This document shows, one piece after another, positions 17,379 to 24,748 of a DNA stretch of 49,670 bases. Numbering within the stretch: position 1 is the first letter of the stretch; every line of letters begins with the position of its first letter. Below the pieces are notes generated by a model. That model saw only the letters and a program-made list of their open reading frames with translations, was not told where the DNA came from and searched no databases. Location of the stretch: NCBI GenBank assembly GCA_964514055.1, contig CAZEPB010000013.1, positions 1-49,670 of the forward strand. Reading direction: 5' to 3'. The translations under genes and the position numbers were made by a program. This DNA is from SG8-32-3 sp964514055 (GTDB lineage Archaea; Thermoproteota; Bathyarchaeia; Bathyarchaeales; Bathycorpusculaceae).

Positions 17379-18101
17379 TCATTGTTTGAGTTCTGTGTTT
17401 AGAATAGGAGCCATAATGGCTGTTGCAAAATGTTCAAGTCTAACCATTTCTTCAAAGTTTTCAACAGGCAAGAACTGGAAGCTACAGTTGTCTCTTATGT
17501 AATCTGAAACCTCTGCTTCACTACCCAAGCTATATTTTTGTCCCAGTGCCTTTCTGAAATGGCTACCTTTTATGTCACCTTGTCTGTGTTGCTGAAGCAA
17601 AAGTGTTCTAAGGTTGCTGCTTCTACCAGCATAAATTATCTGCTTAGCACAGTCATCATGGATAATGTAAACTCCTGGTTCTGTGGGAACTCTTCTTGAT
17701 GTAACGGTGGCGAATCTGTAAACTGGCTGATTCAGAATCTGTTTGAGTTTTTCAGAATACACAGCAACAGTGCTTTCAAGCTGGGTGTGGGTTGCGTCTG
17801 AAGCACTTGGTTGGGGCTTTTCAGGTAGGACCTTTGTTTCAGGAAGTTCTGGGATTACTGCTTCTTTCAGCGAGTATTTCCCTTGTTCTATATGCTTTAG
17901 AACTCTGTCTTCTGGAGGGAAAAAAGAAGATTTACTTTCTGCGCATAAATCATTCATAACGGTTTCAATGTCTTTCCAGTCTTTTCCATACTTCGACTTT
18001 ATGTATTCATTTACTTGAGAGGCTGTGCCAGAACCGCCAAGAGTAGTTAATGCTTCAACAATTGCTTCCTTTAAATTGAAAAGTGGAGTCATTTGTGACA
18101 C
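17379..18101 (-). CDS. winged-helix plus GIY-YIG nuclease-like protein
   Basis: 240-residue two-domain protein. Residues about 8-80 look like a winged-helix fold (FNLKEAIVEALTTLGGSGTASQVNEYIKS, then VLKHIEQGKYSL). A Pro/Ser-rich linker follows (about 84-112). Residues about 135-240 are a GIY-YIG domain with GVYIIHD (Gly143-Tyr145), IIYAGRSSNLR (Tyr157, Gly159, Arg160), His172 and the C-terminal EEMVRLEHFATAIMAPILN, which carries the expected catalytic Glu. It is not UvrC, Slx4/Slx1 or an intron endonuclease by length. The role is unknown; DNA cleavage guided by the winged helix is inference. Confidence 0.75.
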   Translation of the reverse strand: MSQMTPLFNLKEAIVEALTTLGGSGTASQVNEYIKSKYGKDWKDIETVMNDLCAESKSSFFPPEDRVLKHIEQGKYSLKEAVIPELPETKVLPEKPQPSASDATHTQLESTVAVYSEKLKQILNQPVYRFATVTSRRVPTEPGVYIIHDDCAKQIIYAGRSSNLRTLLLQQHRQGDIKGSHFRKALGQKYSLGSEAEVSDYIRDNCSFQFLPVENFEEMVRLEHFATAIMAPILNTELKQ

Positions 18102-18255
18102 ACCTGAGTAGATATGGGTAATTTATGTGAAGTGCCGTTCTAATAGTTTTATGTTACAGCGTCCTATTATTCACCGATTTTTACGTTACAAAAGTCAACA
18201 GTTAGAATACATGACCGTAAACTTAAAGAATCAAATCCCATTTTTAGAAACAGAA

Positions 18256-18330
18256 GGGCCGGTAGTCTAGCTCGGTTAGGACATCTGCTTGACGTGCAGA
18301 AGGTCACCGGTTCAAATCCGGTCCGGCCCA
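18256..18330 (+). tRNA. tRNA-Val (GAC)
   Basis: 75-base tRNA. The acceptor GGGCCGG pairs with CCGGCCC, the anticodon stem TCTGC/GCAGA encloses loop TTGACGT (anticodon GAC), and the T-loop is GGTTCAAATCC. Discriminator A is followed by CCA in the DNA. There is no intron. Confidence 0.96.
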
Positions 18331-18398
18331 CCACAACAAGACCTGAGACGGCGTTCCAAATTTTGAAAATTAACTAAAGGTTCACTCTAACCTTCAAT

Positions 18399-18458
18399 GT
18401 ATATAAAAGGGAGGGGGTAGTCTGCCGTGAGCACAACAGTTCTAGAAAGCGCATGCCT
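18399..18458 (+). promoter_or_regulatory. TATA + G-run element, copy A (no sense gene downstream)
   Basis: Rightward-facing copy of the recurrent element: GTATATAAAA followed by GGGAGGGGGTAG and then CTGCCGTGAGCA. Unlike the other copies the CTATAG part is degenerate. The downstream 45 bases match copy C at 38764 (shared CTGCCGTGAGCA, CAGT, GAAA, CGC, ATGCCT). It points into the 3' end of the leftward nitroreductase gene, so its transcript would be non-coding or antisense. Confidence 0.65.
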
Positions 18459-18518
18459 GTTTCATTATGGAAAACGGGATACGCCGCAATTTTGGTAAGC
18501 TGCATGTTTTTTACCAAA

Positions 18519-19259
18519 TTATTTTCGTGGATGACCGACAACGCTGAGGTACAGCACACTTTCGTCTTTACCGTCTACTCCTATGATTTGGTTGATTTCG
18601 TCGTCAAAGAAAGCGCCGATTTGGCAGGATCCCAAGCCGATGCCTGTTGCAGTTAAGGCAAGGTTTTGTCCAATGTGTCCAGCTTCTAAATACACGTATC
18701 TGTAAGCCCTTTGAGCGTATTTCCATTTTGACCGTGCAAAAACAGCTGTCCAGACAAGCACAACTGGCGCTTTAATGCACATCGTCTGTCCTAAAGCAGC
18801 TTGAGCCATTTTCTCTGCGAAATCTCCAGCCTTCAATTTTTCTAGTGCATGCGCTTGTATGTTGTAGTGATACAACGCTTTCTCCAAGTCTTCTACGTTG
18901 TTGGCGATAAGGTAGGTTTCAATCGGATACAGAGCTCCAGCTGACGGAACTGTGCGGAAATCGTAACCTTGCTCCTTTCTCTGAACACCCGTAGAAGCCC
19001 ACAAAAGAAAAGACAAAATATCCAGCGACAACGGTTGAGGCGAGAAAAAACGCATGCTTCTACGCTTTTTTAACACGTCAACTATAGGCAGAGATTTGGC
19101 GGGAAACTCTTTGGATAGTGGGATTGTTTTGGCTGACGGATATTTCTTGTAGGTCTCTGGCTTGTTTGTCCAGTCCAAGTAGCCACCGAGAAGTCTCTCT
19201 CGGGAGTGTTTTGTGCTTTTCTGGAATGCATCTCCGATTCCTTCGGGCATTGTGTTCAC
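18519..19259 (-). CDS. SagB-type nitroreductase family protein
   Basis: 246-residue FMN-dependent oxidoreductase-like protein. Landmarks of the SagB/ThcOx subgroup are the KKRRSMRFFSPQPLS start of the core, FLLWASTGVQR, TVPSAGALYPIETYL, YVYLEAGHIGQNLALTATGIGLG and the closing LSVVGHPRK. Members oxidise azoline rings in peptide natural products. No YcaO or precursor peptide gene is visible, so a general redox role is just as likely. The GTG start at 19259 may be replaced by ATG 19250, which has GGTGA just upstream. Confidence 0.9.
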   Translation of the reverse strand: MNTMPEGIGDAFQKSTKHSRERLLGGYLDWTNKPETYKKYPSAKTIPLSKEFPAKSLPIVDVLKKRRSMRFFSPQPLSLDILSFLLWASTGVQRKEQGYDFRTVPSAGALYPIETYLIANNVEDLEKALYHYNIQAHALEKLKAGDFAEKMAQAALGQTMCIKAPVVLVWTAVFARSKWKYAQRAYRYVYLEAGHIGQNLALTATGIGLGSCQIGAFFDDEINQIIGVDGKDESVLYLSVVGHPRK

Positions 19260-19409
19260 CTGATAAAGCCATTTTCCTCGCTGTATTTAACTAATTGCGC
19301 TCGGAGCGCAGGGCACTCAACTGCTGTTGTGGTTGCACAGTCACATATTCTTAAAAACATTTACCGTGCAGTAGTATTCAACTTATGTGTTTTAGGAGGT
19401 GTGCCATGA

Positions 19410-19622
19410 ATGTCTGAATCAGAGGTTAACATCACCGAGAGACTGCAGAAAATCGGTCAAACCGTTCAAGAATACAAGGACACTATAGTTGAACATTTCA
19501 AGGATATGGAAGTAAACGTTAAAGACTGGAATTTCGCGGTTGGAAAAACGGAAGAAGAGTACACGGTTGAAATCTCGGTGAAGCTGGGCATTAAGCCAAA
19601 AGCTAAGAAACAGGAAAAGTAA
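19410..19622 (+). CDS. small conserved-looking protein, 70 residues
   Basis: A 70-residue acidic/basic protein led by a strong ribosome site (AGGAGGT, 19394-19400, 9 bases before ATG 19410). It has a helical N-terminal half (NITERLQKIGQTVQEYKDTIVEHF) and a strand-like second half (VKDWNFAVGKTEEEYTVEISVKLGI) with a Lys-rich tail. A three-codon frame ending in TGA overlaps the start. No family recognised. Confidence 0.75.
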   Translation: MSESEVNITERLQKIGQTVQEYKDTIVEHFKDMEVNVKDWNFAVGKTEEEYTVEISVKLGIKPKAKKQEK

Positions 19623-19666
19623 GCCAAAGCACCCAACGTTTTTTTCCTTCAAAAATGATGAGCGCT

Positions 19667-19891
19667 TCACTTTTTATTTTCTTTGATGGGTCCTTTGAAG
19701 CTTCTGACGTTTTCTTCACAGATACTCTTTTTCCACTTGCATATGCCGTCAATTATCCCGCTAAGGTAGTACTCAAACTCTTCATTCGACAGGTCGCTGG
19801 AGCAATCGACTCGATAAACGATTTCTCCTTTTTCTCTGCTTGCAGTTATCGAAACCAACACGTTATCTTTACTCACGTTTTTCAGCCTCAA
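19667..19891 (-). CDS. small hypothetical protein, 74 residues
   Basis: Leftward 74-residue frame with alternating strands and helices (VLVSITASREKGEIVYRVDC, SDLSNEEFEYYLSGIIDGICKWKK), more protein-like than the opposing frame. The start is TTG 19891 or GTG 19876. A CTTAAAT box near 19915 on this strand would place transcription close to them. It converges on the 70-residue gene at 19410. Function unknown. Confidence 0.5.
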   Translation of the reverse strand: MRLKNVSKDNVLVSITASREKGEIVYRVDCSSDLSNEEFEYYLSGIIDGICKWKKSICEENVRSFKGPIKENKK

Positions 19892-20001
19892 TGCTTAGTT
19901 TAGGCAGTTTCAGATTTAAGTTGTTCTATATTCTGCGGGTGAACCAAAACAGATAAAAACTCGCTTCGCGTCCATGACAGCATCTAACGTGAGGATCACA
20001 T

Positions 20002-20196
20002 ATGCCGTCTGAAATCTTTGACGTTGAAAAGTTCGTGGCGATGAGCGACAACGCCAGATACTGCCAAGTTAAAAGGCTTAAAGAAACTGTGAAGCTGAAG
20101 CTTCGCACGCCGAACAAGCTCTACACTTTGAAAGTGGAACCCATAAACGCGGATGAAATCATCAAGAAGCTCAAATGCGAAATCCAAGAGCTCTAA
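20002..20196 (+). CDS. rpl38e: ribosomal protein eL38
   Basis: 64-residue protein matching the L38e family across its length: MPSEIFDVEKFV, then YCQVKRLKETVKLKLRTPNKLYTLKV, then ADEIIKKLK. It is a large-subunit protein shared with eukaryotes and found only in some archaea, mainly Thermoproteota-related and Asgard lineages, so it helps place the organism. GTGAGGAT lies before ATG 20002. It stands alone, away from the ribosomal operon at 44.6-48.4 kb. Confidence 0.85.
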   Translation: MPSEIFDVEKFVAMSDNARYCQVKRLKETVKLKLRTPNKLYTLKVEPINADEIIKKLKCEIQEL

Positions 20197-20224
20197 ACGC
20201 GCAACAATTTCTGTGTAAGTGCTT

Positions 20225-20266
20225 CTTCTCTAGTGCTTGGAACAGTCTATAGCCCCCCTTTATATA
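20225..20266 (-). promoter_or_regulatory. TATA + G-run element, copy B (faces antisense of eL38)
   Basis: Read leftward: TATATAAAGGGGGGCTATAG followed by ACTGTTCCAAGCAC. The core agrees with copies C, D and E. Transcription from it would run into the 3' end of the eL38 gene on the opposite strand. The first leftward gene is over 330 bases away, so a non-coding or antisense RNA is the simplest product. Confidence 0.7.
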
Positions 20267-20385
20267 GATTAGAATAGGGGTTGAACTTCCGAGTGGAGCA
20301 AATGGGTGTCTTATCACTTTAAACTTGATTTTAAACAAACGTTTTCGACCTGAAAAATATGAGGAATCCCCTGAAGGCTTTTTGG

Positions 20386-20460
20386 TGCGGTCGCCGGGAT
20401 TTGAACCCGGGTCGTCAACGTGGCAGGCTGATGTCCTAAACCAGACTAGACTACGACCGC
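20386..20460 (-). tRNA. tRNA-Gly (GCC)
   Basis: 75-base tRNA on the minus strand. The acceptor GCGGTCG pairs with CGACCGC, the anticodon stem TCAGC/GTTGA encloses loop CTGCCAC (anticodon GCC), and the T-loop is GGTTCAAATCC. Discriminator A is followed by encoded CCA. Confidence 0.95.
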
Positions 20461-20505
20461 TCCCGAATGGACTACATACTCTTCGCGGTCATCTCTTAAA
20501 AAGCG

Positions 20506-20913
20506 TTATGTTTCTGAGGTGAACACTTGCATAGTTTCTTGCAAAAACCCGTAATCGCCTATTTGGAACAGGTGGCTTTTGCAGTTGCAGTCCGAGCAGC
20601 CGAAACCGCTTATAGCCCTGCCTCTTTCGCCAATGACTTTAGCAGTCTTGCATTCTTCAGACTTGCCCGCGCTTTTGAAGAACACTGTGGCGATTTTTGC
20701 TGCGGCATCATCAAGCAAGTAATCAACGTGCCAGAACTTACGTTTCTCACTTCTGAAGTGACGCCTTATTCGCTTTTCCAGATTAGTCTGCGCGGAGCCA
20801 ACGTAAGCGTACAAGCCCTTTTCGAACATTAACTTGCCCAAAGCGCCTACATTTACGTCGGCATCCTTGTCTACCTGGATTATTAAAACGTAGACGCCCT
20901 TCAACCTCTTCAA
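20506..20913 (-). CDS. DUF123 / GIY-YIG family protein
   Basis: 135-residue archaeal protein of the DUF123 group (GIY-YIG superfamily). The GIY-YIG core is KGVYVLIIQV ... GLYAYVGSAQTNLEKRIRRHFR, followed by FWHVDYLL and a Cys-containing GFGCSDCNCKSHLFQIGD segment. Members are sometimes fused to endonuclease III and are thought to be nucleases or DNA-binding proteins. It is the last gene of a leftward run that also holds the 81-, 136- and 696-residue proteins. Confidence 0.88.
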   Translation of the reverse strand: MKRLKGVYVLIIQVDKDADVNVGALGKLMFEKGLYAYVGSAQTNLEKRIRRHFRSEKRKFWHVDYLLDDAAAKIATVFFKSAGKSEECKTAKVIGERGRAISGFGCSDCNCKSHLFQIGDYGFLQETMQVFTSET

Positions 20914-20940
20914 CAGCTCATTTTCAGAATGACGACTACG

Positions 20941-21186
20941 TCAAGGGTACGTGTGCGCGTCCACTTCCACTGGTTTGGCAAGTTTCGCGATTTTCACTTC
21001 AATCTTTTCTGGTGTCGACTCCAGCCCCTTAAGCGTTTTCGAAAAACCCCACAGGACATTCGCTATGGTTTCCTGCACAAAATGGTTCAACGGCATCTTT
21101 TGCCCGTCAACCCACATCTCCGCCTCAAAATTCTTCTTGACCATTCTATGACCTTTAGCCAAAACAACCACCTCTGCTAGCCACAT
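20941..21186 (-). CDS. small archaeal hypothetical protein, 81 residues
   Basis: 81-residue soluble protein; in-frame Met15 is a plausible start, giving 67 residues. The core MWVDGQKMPLNHFVQETIANVLWGFSKTL and the closing KIEVKIAKLAKPV form a compact alpha/beta unit that looks conserved, but I cannot name the family. It lies 27 bases before the DUF123 gene in the same direction and is probably co-transcribed. Confidence 0.7.
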   Translation of the reverse strand: MWLAEVVVLAKGHRMVKKNFEAEMWVDGQKMPLNHFVQETIANVLWGFSKTLKGLESTPEKIEVKIAKLAKPVEVDAHTYP

Positions 21187-21219
21187 AACATTTTGAACTG
21201 ATAAACATTCTCCAAAAAG

Positions 21220-21630
21220 CTACAGCACACGTTTTAACGTGTCCTCAAGCTCTTCGAACCGCTTCACAATTGCGTCTGAGTGTATTAAAATCCATGGGCT
21301 TAAACACTCCATTTCCGAAACCACTACAACCTTCTTTCCTTTGCGCTTGGCGTAAAACAGCTCCATACATGCCCCTGCGGAAAGCTTGGGCAAATAAACG
21401 ATCATGATGTCGCAGCGTTCGGCATCATCCAAGTCTCTTTGAACAAAACCAGAGGCAGGAACGTTAGGCCACCAGCACCGTTCTTTGCCCTTGTAGAGGA
21501 TTTTTTCGCGGCGCCACGGGTCAATCACGTCTAAACCCAGCTTCAAGCAGATCTCGGTAATCGTTTCCCTGTAGCCTTGGTTGTGTTCCATGCCCAGAAT
21601 TGGACCCGAAATGAAAGCTTTCTTTTTCAT
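21220..21630 (-). CDS. nucleoside 2-deoxyribosyltransferase-like protein
   Basis: 136-residue protein with the fold of nucleoside 2-deoxyribosyltransferases and related nucleotide-processing enzymes: KKAFISGPILG at the start, LGLDVIDPWRREK, VQRDLDDAERCDIMIVYLP and the SAGACMELFYAKRKGKKVVVVSEM helix with the likely catalytic Glu. The substrate cannot be inferred. It lies 26 bases after the large DUF255 gene, in the same direction. Confidence 0.82.
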   Translation of the reverse strand: MKKKAFISGPILGMEHNQGYRETITEICLKLGLDVIDPWRREKILYKGKERCWWPNVPASGFVQRDLDDAERCDIMIVYLPKLSAGACMELFYAKRKGKKVVVVSEMECLSPWILIHSDAIVKRFEELEDTLKRVL

Positions 21631-21656
21631 GCTGAACCAGTACCGTTGAAGACTTA

Positions 21657-23747
21657 TTATTCTTTCTCGACCGACACCAATCCAAGAAGCGCCAGCATCT
21701 TTTCAGCCTCATTTGTCGGAGGCATGCATGTCTGACCACGGCACACGTAGGCAGTAGCCTTGCCCTCAATTTTCTCGTAGCCCAAACCAGCCTTACTGGG
21801 CTGCCGCAACGAAACCACCACATTCGGCAGATAACCCGCTTTCAAGGCTTCAAGCATACTCTGCACGCCGTCCTCATCAGCGGCGCCGACTAAAATGACG
21901 TTGTAGGCTGGTCCAACAGCAAAGTCCACTCCAACAAGCAGAAACGTATGCGCTGCAGGCGCTCTCTGCACATCCTCAGAAAACACCTTCAGCAGGCGGC
22001 TAGCCATGTCTTCATACGCTGAGTCTCCAGTCAAAAGAGCCAAACGCAACAAATTCAACAGCGCCACGGAATTACCCGAAGGAAGCGCGCCATCGTATAC
22101 CTGCTTTCTTCTGGGCACAGCGTTTTCCGAGCCTTTTGCCGTGAAGTAGAAGCCGCCATCCTTTGCGTCCCAAAACCGCGAGGTCATCGTCTTGGTCAAT
22201 TCCAACGCTGCCTGTAAGTACGCCTCTTCAAAACACGTTTCGTAAATTTCCAAGAGCCCCCACGCGAGAAAGGCGTAGTCATCTAGAAAACCGTCTATCG
22301 CCTTTTCGCCTTTTGCGTAACGATGATAGAGCGTTCCGTTTTCACTCTTCATTTTCTCCAAGATGAAACCAGCGGCTTTCACCGCGGCTTGCAGGTATCG
22401 CGGTTCACTGAAAACTTGGCTGGCTCTTGCCAAAGCGGCAATCATCAACCCGTTCCAGTCCACTAGAACCTTATCATCCTTTGCTGGGTGAACCCGTTTT
22501 TTCCTTTTTTCAAAAAGTAAGTTTCGAATTCTGCCAAGCCTTAGAATAAGTTCATCCAGAGTCAGGTGTAATTCTGACGCAACTTGCTCTAGCGGTCTTT
22601 CAAGGTGAAGTATGTTTTCGCCGTTTCGCCTTAGACCTGCTTCAGCAAAGTTACCAGCGGCTTCGACGCCGAAAAGTCTAACCGCCAAATCAGCATCTTC
22701 AGGCGACAGTGCTTTTCGGATTTCCTCTTCGGTCCAAAGGTAGAACTTGCCTTCCTTGCCCTCGCTGTCTGCATCTTCAGCCGCGTAGAAGCCGCCCTCT
22801 GGCGAAGCCAAGTCTCTCAGCACGTACTCCAAAACTTCTTTGGCTGTTAGCTTGAACTTTCCAGCGCCCGTGGCTTGGTACGCTTCCGTATAAGCCAGCA
22901 CCAACAACGCTTGGTCATACAGCATTTTTTCAAAATGCGGAACCAGCCACTTTGCATCTGTTGAGTAACGGTGGAAACCAAAGCCTACTTGATCAAAAAT
23001 ACCGCCGAGGCGCATTGCTCGCAAGGTCTTTTCAACCATTGTCAAAGCGGTGTTCTCCTTGGTTAGGTTCCAGTATCTCAACAGGAAAAGCAGGTTATGC
23101 GGTGTAGGAAACTTGGGTGATTGGCCAAATCCGCCGTTGTGTTCGTCAAAGTTCAGTACGAACTTCTCGTAGGCATCATCCAAAACGTCTTTTCCCAGCT
23201 CTTTTCCTGGAGTTCTTTTCTCGAAGGTTTCTATTCTGCGTTTGATGTCGTTTCCCAGATTTTCCAAGTCAGACCTGCGCGTTCTCCAGATTTCCTTTAT
23301 CTGGCTAATGAGGTCGATTATTCCTATAAGACCGAATCTACCGTTTTTTGGGATGTAGCTGGCGGCGAAAAACGGTTTTTTGTCGGGCGACATGATGATG
23401 TTAAGTGGCCAGCCGCAACTTCGCCCCATTGCTTGGCACACTGCCATATAAGCGCTGTCAAGGTCGGGTCTTTCTTCCCTGTCAACTTTTATGCAGATGA
23501 ACGCTTCGTTCATTAATCTGGCCACTTCTTCGTCGTCGAAGCTTTCCTTCTCCATGACGTGGCACCAGTGGCATGATGAATAGCCTATAGAAACGAAAAC
23601 TGGCTTGTCTTGGGCTTTAGCCTTCTCAAAAGCCTCTTCGCGCCATGGATACCAATCTACGGGGTTGTAAGCGTGCTGAAGCAAGTAAGGGCTCTTTTCG
23701 TGAATTAGTCTATTTGGTTTCCTTTCTCTTTTGGGTTCGCCTCGCAC
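21657..23747 (-). CDS. thioredoxin-domain / DUF255 protein (YyaL/SPATA20-like)
   Basis: 696-residue protein of the COG1331 family. The N-terminal thioredoxin-like domain starts with NRLIHEKSPYLLQHAYNPVDWYPW and carries CHWC (Cys59, Cys62). The rest is an alpha/alpha-barrel similar to glycoside hydrolase and epimerase barrels, with FPTPHNLLFLLRYW, GGIFDQVGFGFHRYSTDAKWLVPHFEKMLYDQ-type repeats and EDADSEGKEGKFYLWT. The biochemical role is unsettled. Length is normal. It is first in the leftward run to 20.5 kb. Confidence 0.95.
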   Translation of the reverse strand: MRGEPKRERKPNRLIHEKSPYLLQHAYNPVDWYPWREEAFEKAKAQDKPVFVSIGYSSCHWCHVMEKESFDDEEVARLMNEAFICIKVDREERPDLDSAYMAVCQAMGRSCGWPLNIIMSPDKKPFFAASYIPKNGRFGLIGIIDLISQIKEIWRTRRSDLENLGNDIKRRIETFEKRTPGKELGKDVLDDAYEKFVLNFDEHNGGFGQSPKFPTPHNLLFLLRYWNLTKENTALTMVEKTLRAMRLGGIFDQVGFGFHRYSTDAKWLVPHFEKMLYDQALLVLAYTEAYQATGAGKFKLTAKEVLEYVLRDLASPEGGFYAAEDADSEGKEGKFYLWTEEEIRKALSPEDADLAVRLFGVEAAGNFAEAGLRRNGENILHLERPLEQVASELHLTLDELILRLGRIRNLLFEKRKKRVHPAKDDKVLVDWNGLMIAALARASQVFSEPRYLQAAVKAAGFILEKMKSENGTLYHRYAKGEKAIDGFLDDYAFLAWGLLEIYETCFEEAYLQAALELTKTMTSRFWDAKDGGFYFTAKGSENAVPRRKQVYDGALPSGNSVALLNLLRLALLTGDSAYEDMASRLLKVFSEDVQRAPAAHTFLLVGVDFAVGPAYNVILVGAADEDGVQSMLEALKAGYLPNVVVSLRQPSKAGLGYEKIEGKATAYVCRGQTCMPPTNEAEKMLALLGLVSVEKE

Positions 23748-24007
23748 AAAACCATTCTCCGATTAATGATAATTGGCATAAACCTCTTTTATTAAGCGTC
23801 CGCAAAATGCACTTGTATTTTCATTTTTTGGCTATATAGCCAACTACAGAGACTATTAGACGGATGATTTTGAAAATAGTTTTAATAATAGTTATGATAA
23901 TCTAAAGCCACTATCGTGAAATGGGATAACAAAATGGCATCTCCAGATCATATGATGCCACATCGAATCCCAGTAACTTCCCGAAAAGGGTTGGTGAGAG
24001 AGGGGAA

Positions 24008-24748
24008 ATGAGAATAAACGTTATCGGATACGGCACCGTGGGTAAAGCTCAAACTTTCTTATTGCAATGGTTGAAACACGAGGTTTTCAATTTTGATCCG
24101 TACCTTTTTCCCACCGTTAAACGTCCAGAGAAAAATGTGGACTTGACGTTTGTTTGCACGCCCGAGCACGCTGTGGATGAAGTCCTGCAGAATCTCATCA
24201 GAGAACACGTGAAAGGATTGTATGTTATTAAAAGTACGACCTCAGTTGGCATAACTGAAGAGTTAATGAAAAAATACGGTGTTCACATAGCGCATAACCC
24301 AGAATTTCTAAGGGAGGACCATGCGAACGAAGACGCGGTAAATCCAGATCGAATAATAATAGGACAATGTTGCAAAGAGCATACAGAAAAACTAGTTGCC
24401 CTTTACGCGCCAATGAATAAACCGATCTTTGTCACCGATACCACTACAAGCGAAGCCGTTAAACTTCTTTCTAACTCTTACCTGGCTACTTTGATAACTT
24501 TTTGGAACGAGGCAAACGAGCTTGCAGAAAAGCTTGGATTGAATATTGGCGAAGTTGCCAAGTTAGTATGTGCAGATAGTAGGATGTCGGTGCATGGGAC
24601 ATCGAAATTCGGCGAACCTTTTGAAGGAAAATGTCTGCCAAAAGACCTGAGAAACCTAATCAGAGCTTACAGAGGAAACGACTCAAATCCGATTCTGTTC
24701 GAAGCCGTAGAAAAACTTAATGAGAAACTGAAAAGGCACCCACGATGA
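24008..24748 (+). CDS. short UDP-glucose/nucleotide-sugar dehydrogenase
   Basis: 246-residue NAD-dependent UDP-sugar dehydrogenase-like protein. It has the Rossmann start INVIGYGTVGKAQ, VDLTFVCTPEHAVDEV, IKSTTSVGITEEL, the substrate loop HNPEFLREDHA, EAVKLLSNSYLATLITFWNE and the catalytic Cys motif FGEPFEGKCLPKD. It stops soon after that motif and lacks the C-terminal NDP-binding domain of the usual 400-450-residue enzymes. A partner, dimeric use or an altered substrate is therefore possible. GAGAGGGG precedes the ATG. Its TGA overlaps the ATG of the glycosyltransferase gene. Confidence 0.85.
   Translation: MRINVIGYGTVGKAQTFLLQWLKHEVFNFDPYLFPTVKRPEKNVDLTFVCTPEHAVDEVLQNLIREHVKGLYVIKSTTSVGITEELMKKYGVHIAHNPEFLREDHANEDAVNPDRIIIGQCCKEHTEKLVALYAPMNKPIFVTDTTTSEAVKLLSNSYLATLITFWNEANELAEKLGLNIGEVAKLVCADSRMSVHGTSKFGEPFEGKCLPKDLRNLIRAYRGNDSNPILFEAVEKLNEKLKRHPR

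Noticed and set aside
15573..19259. Peptide natural product cluster around the SagB-like nitroreductase
   Set aside because: A vague likeness of the 223-residue protein to dehydratase C-terminal domains is not enough; no YcaO, precursor peptide or exporter is seen.
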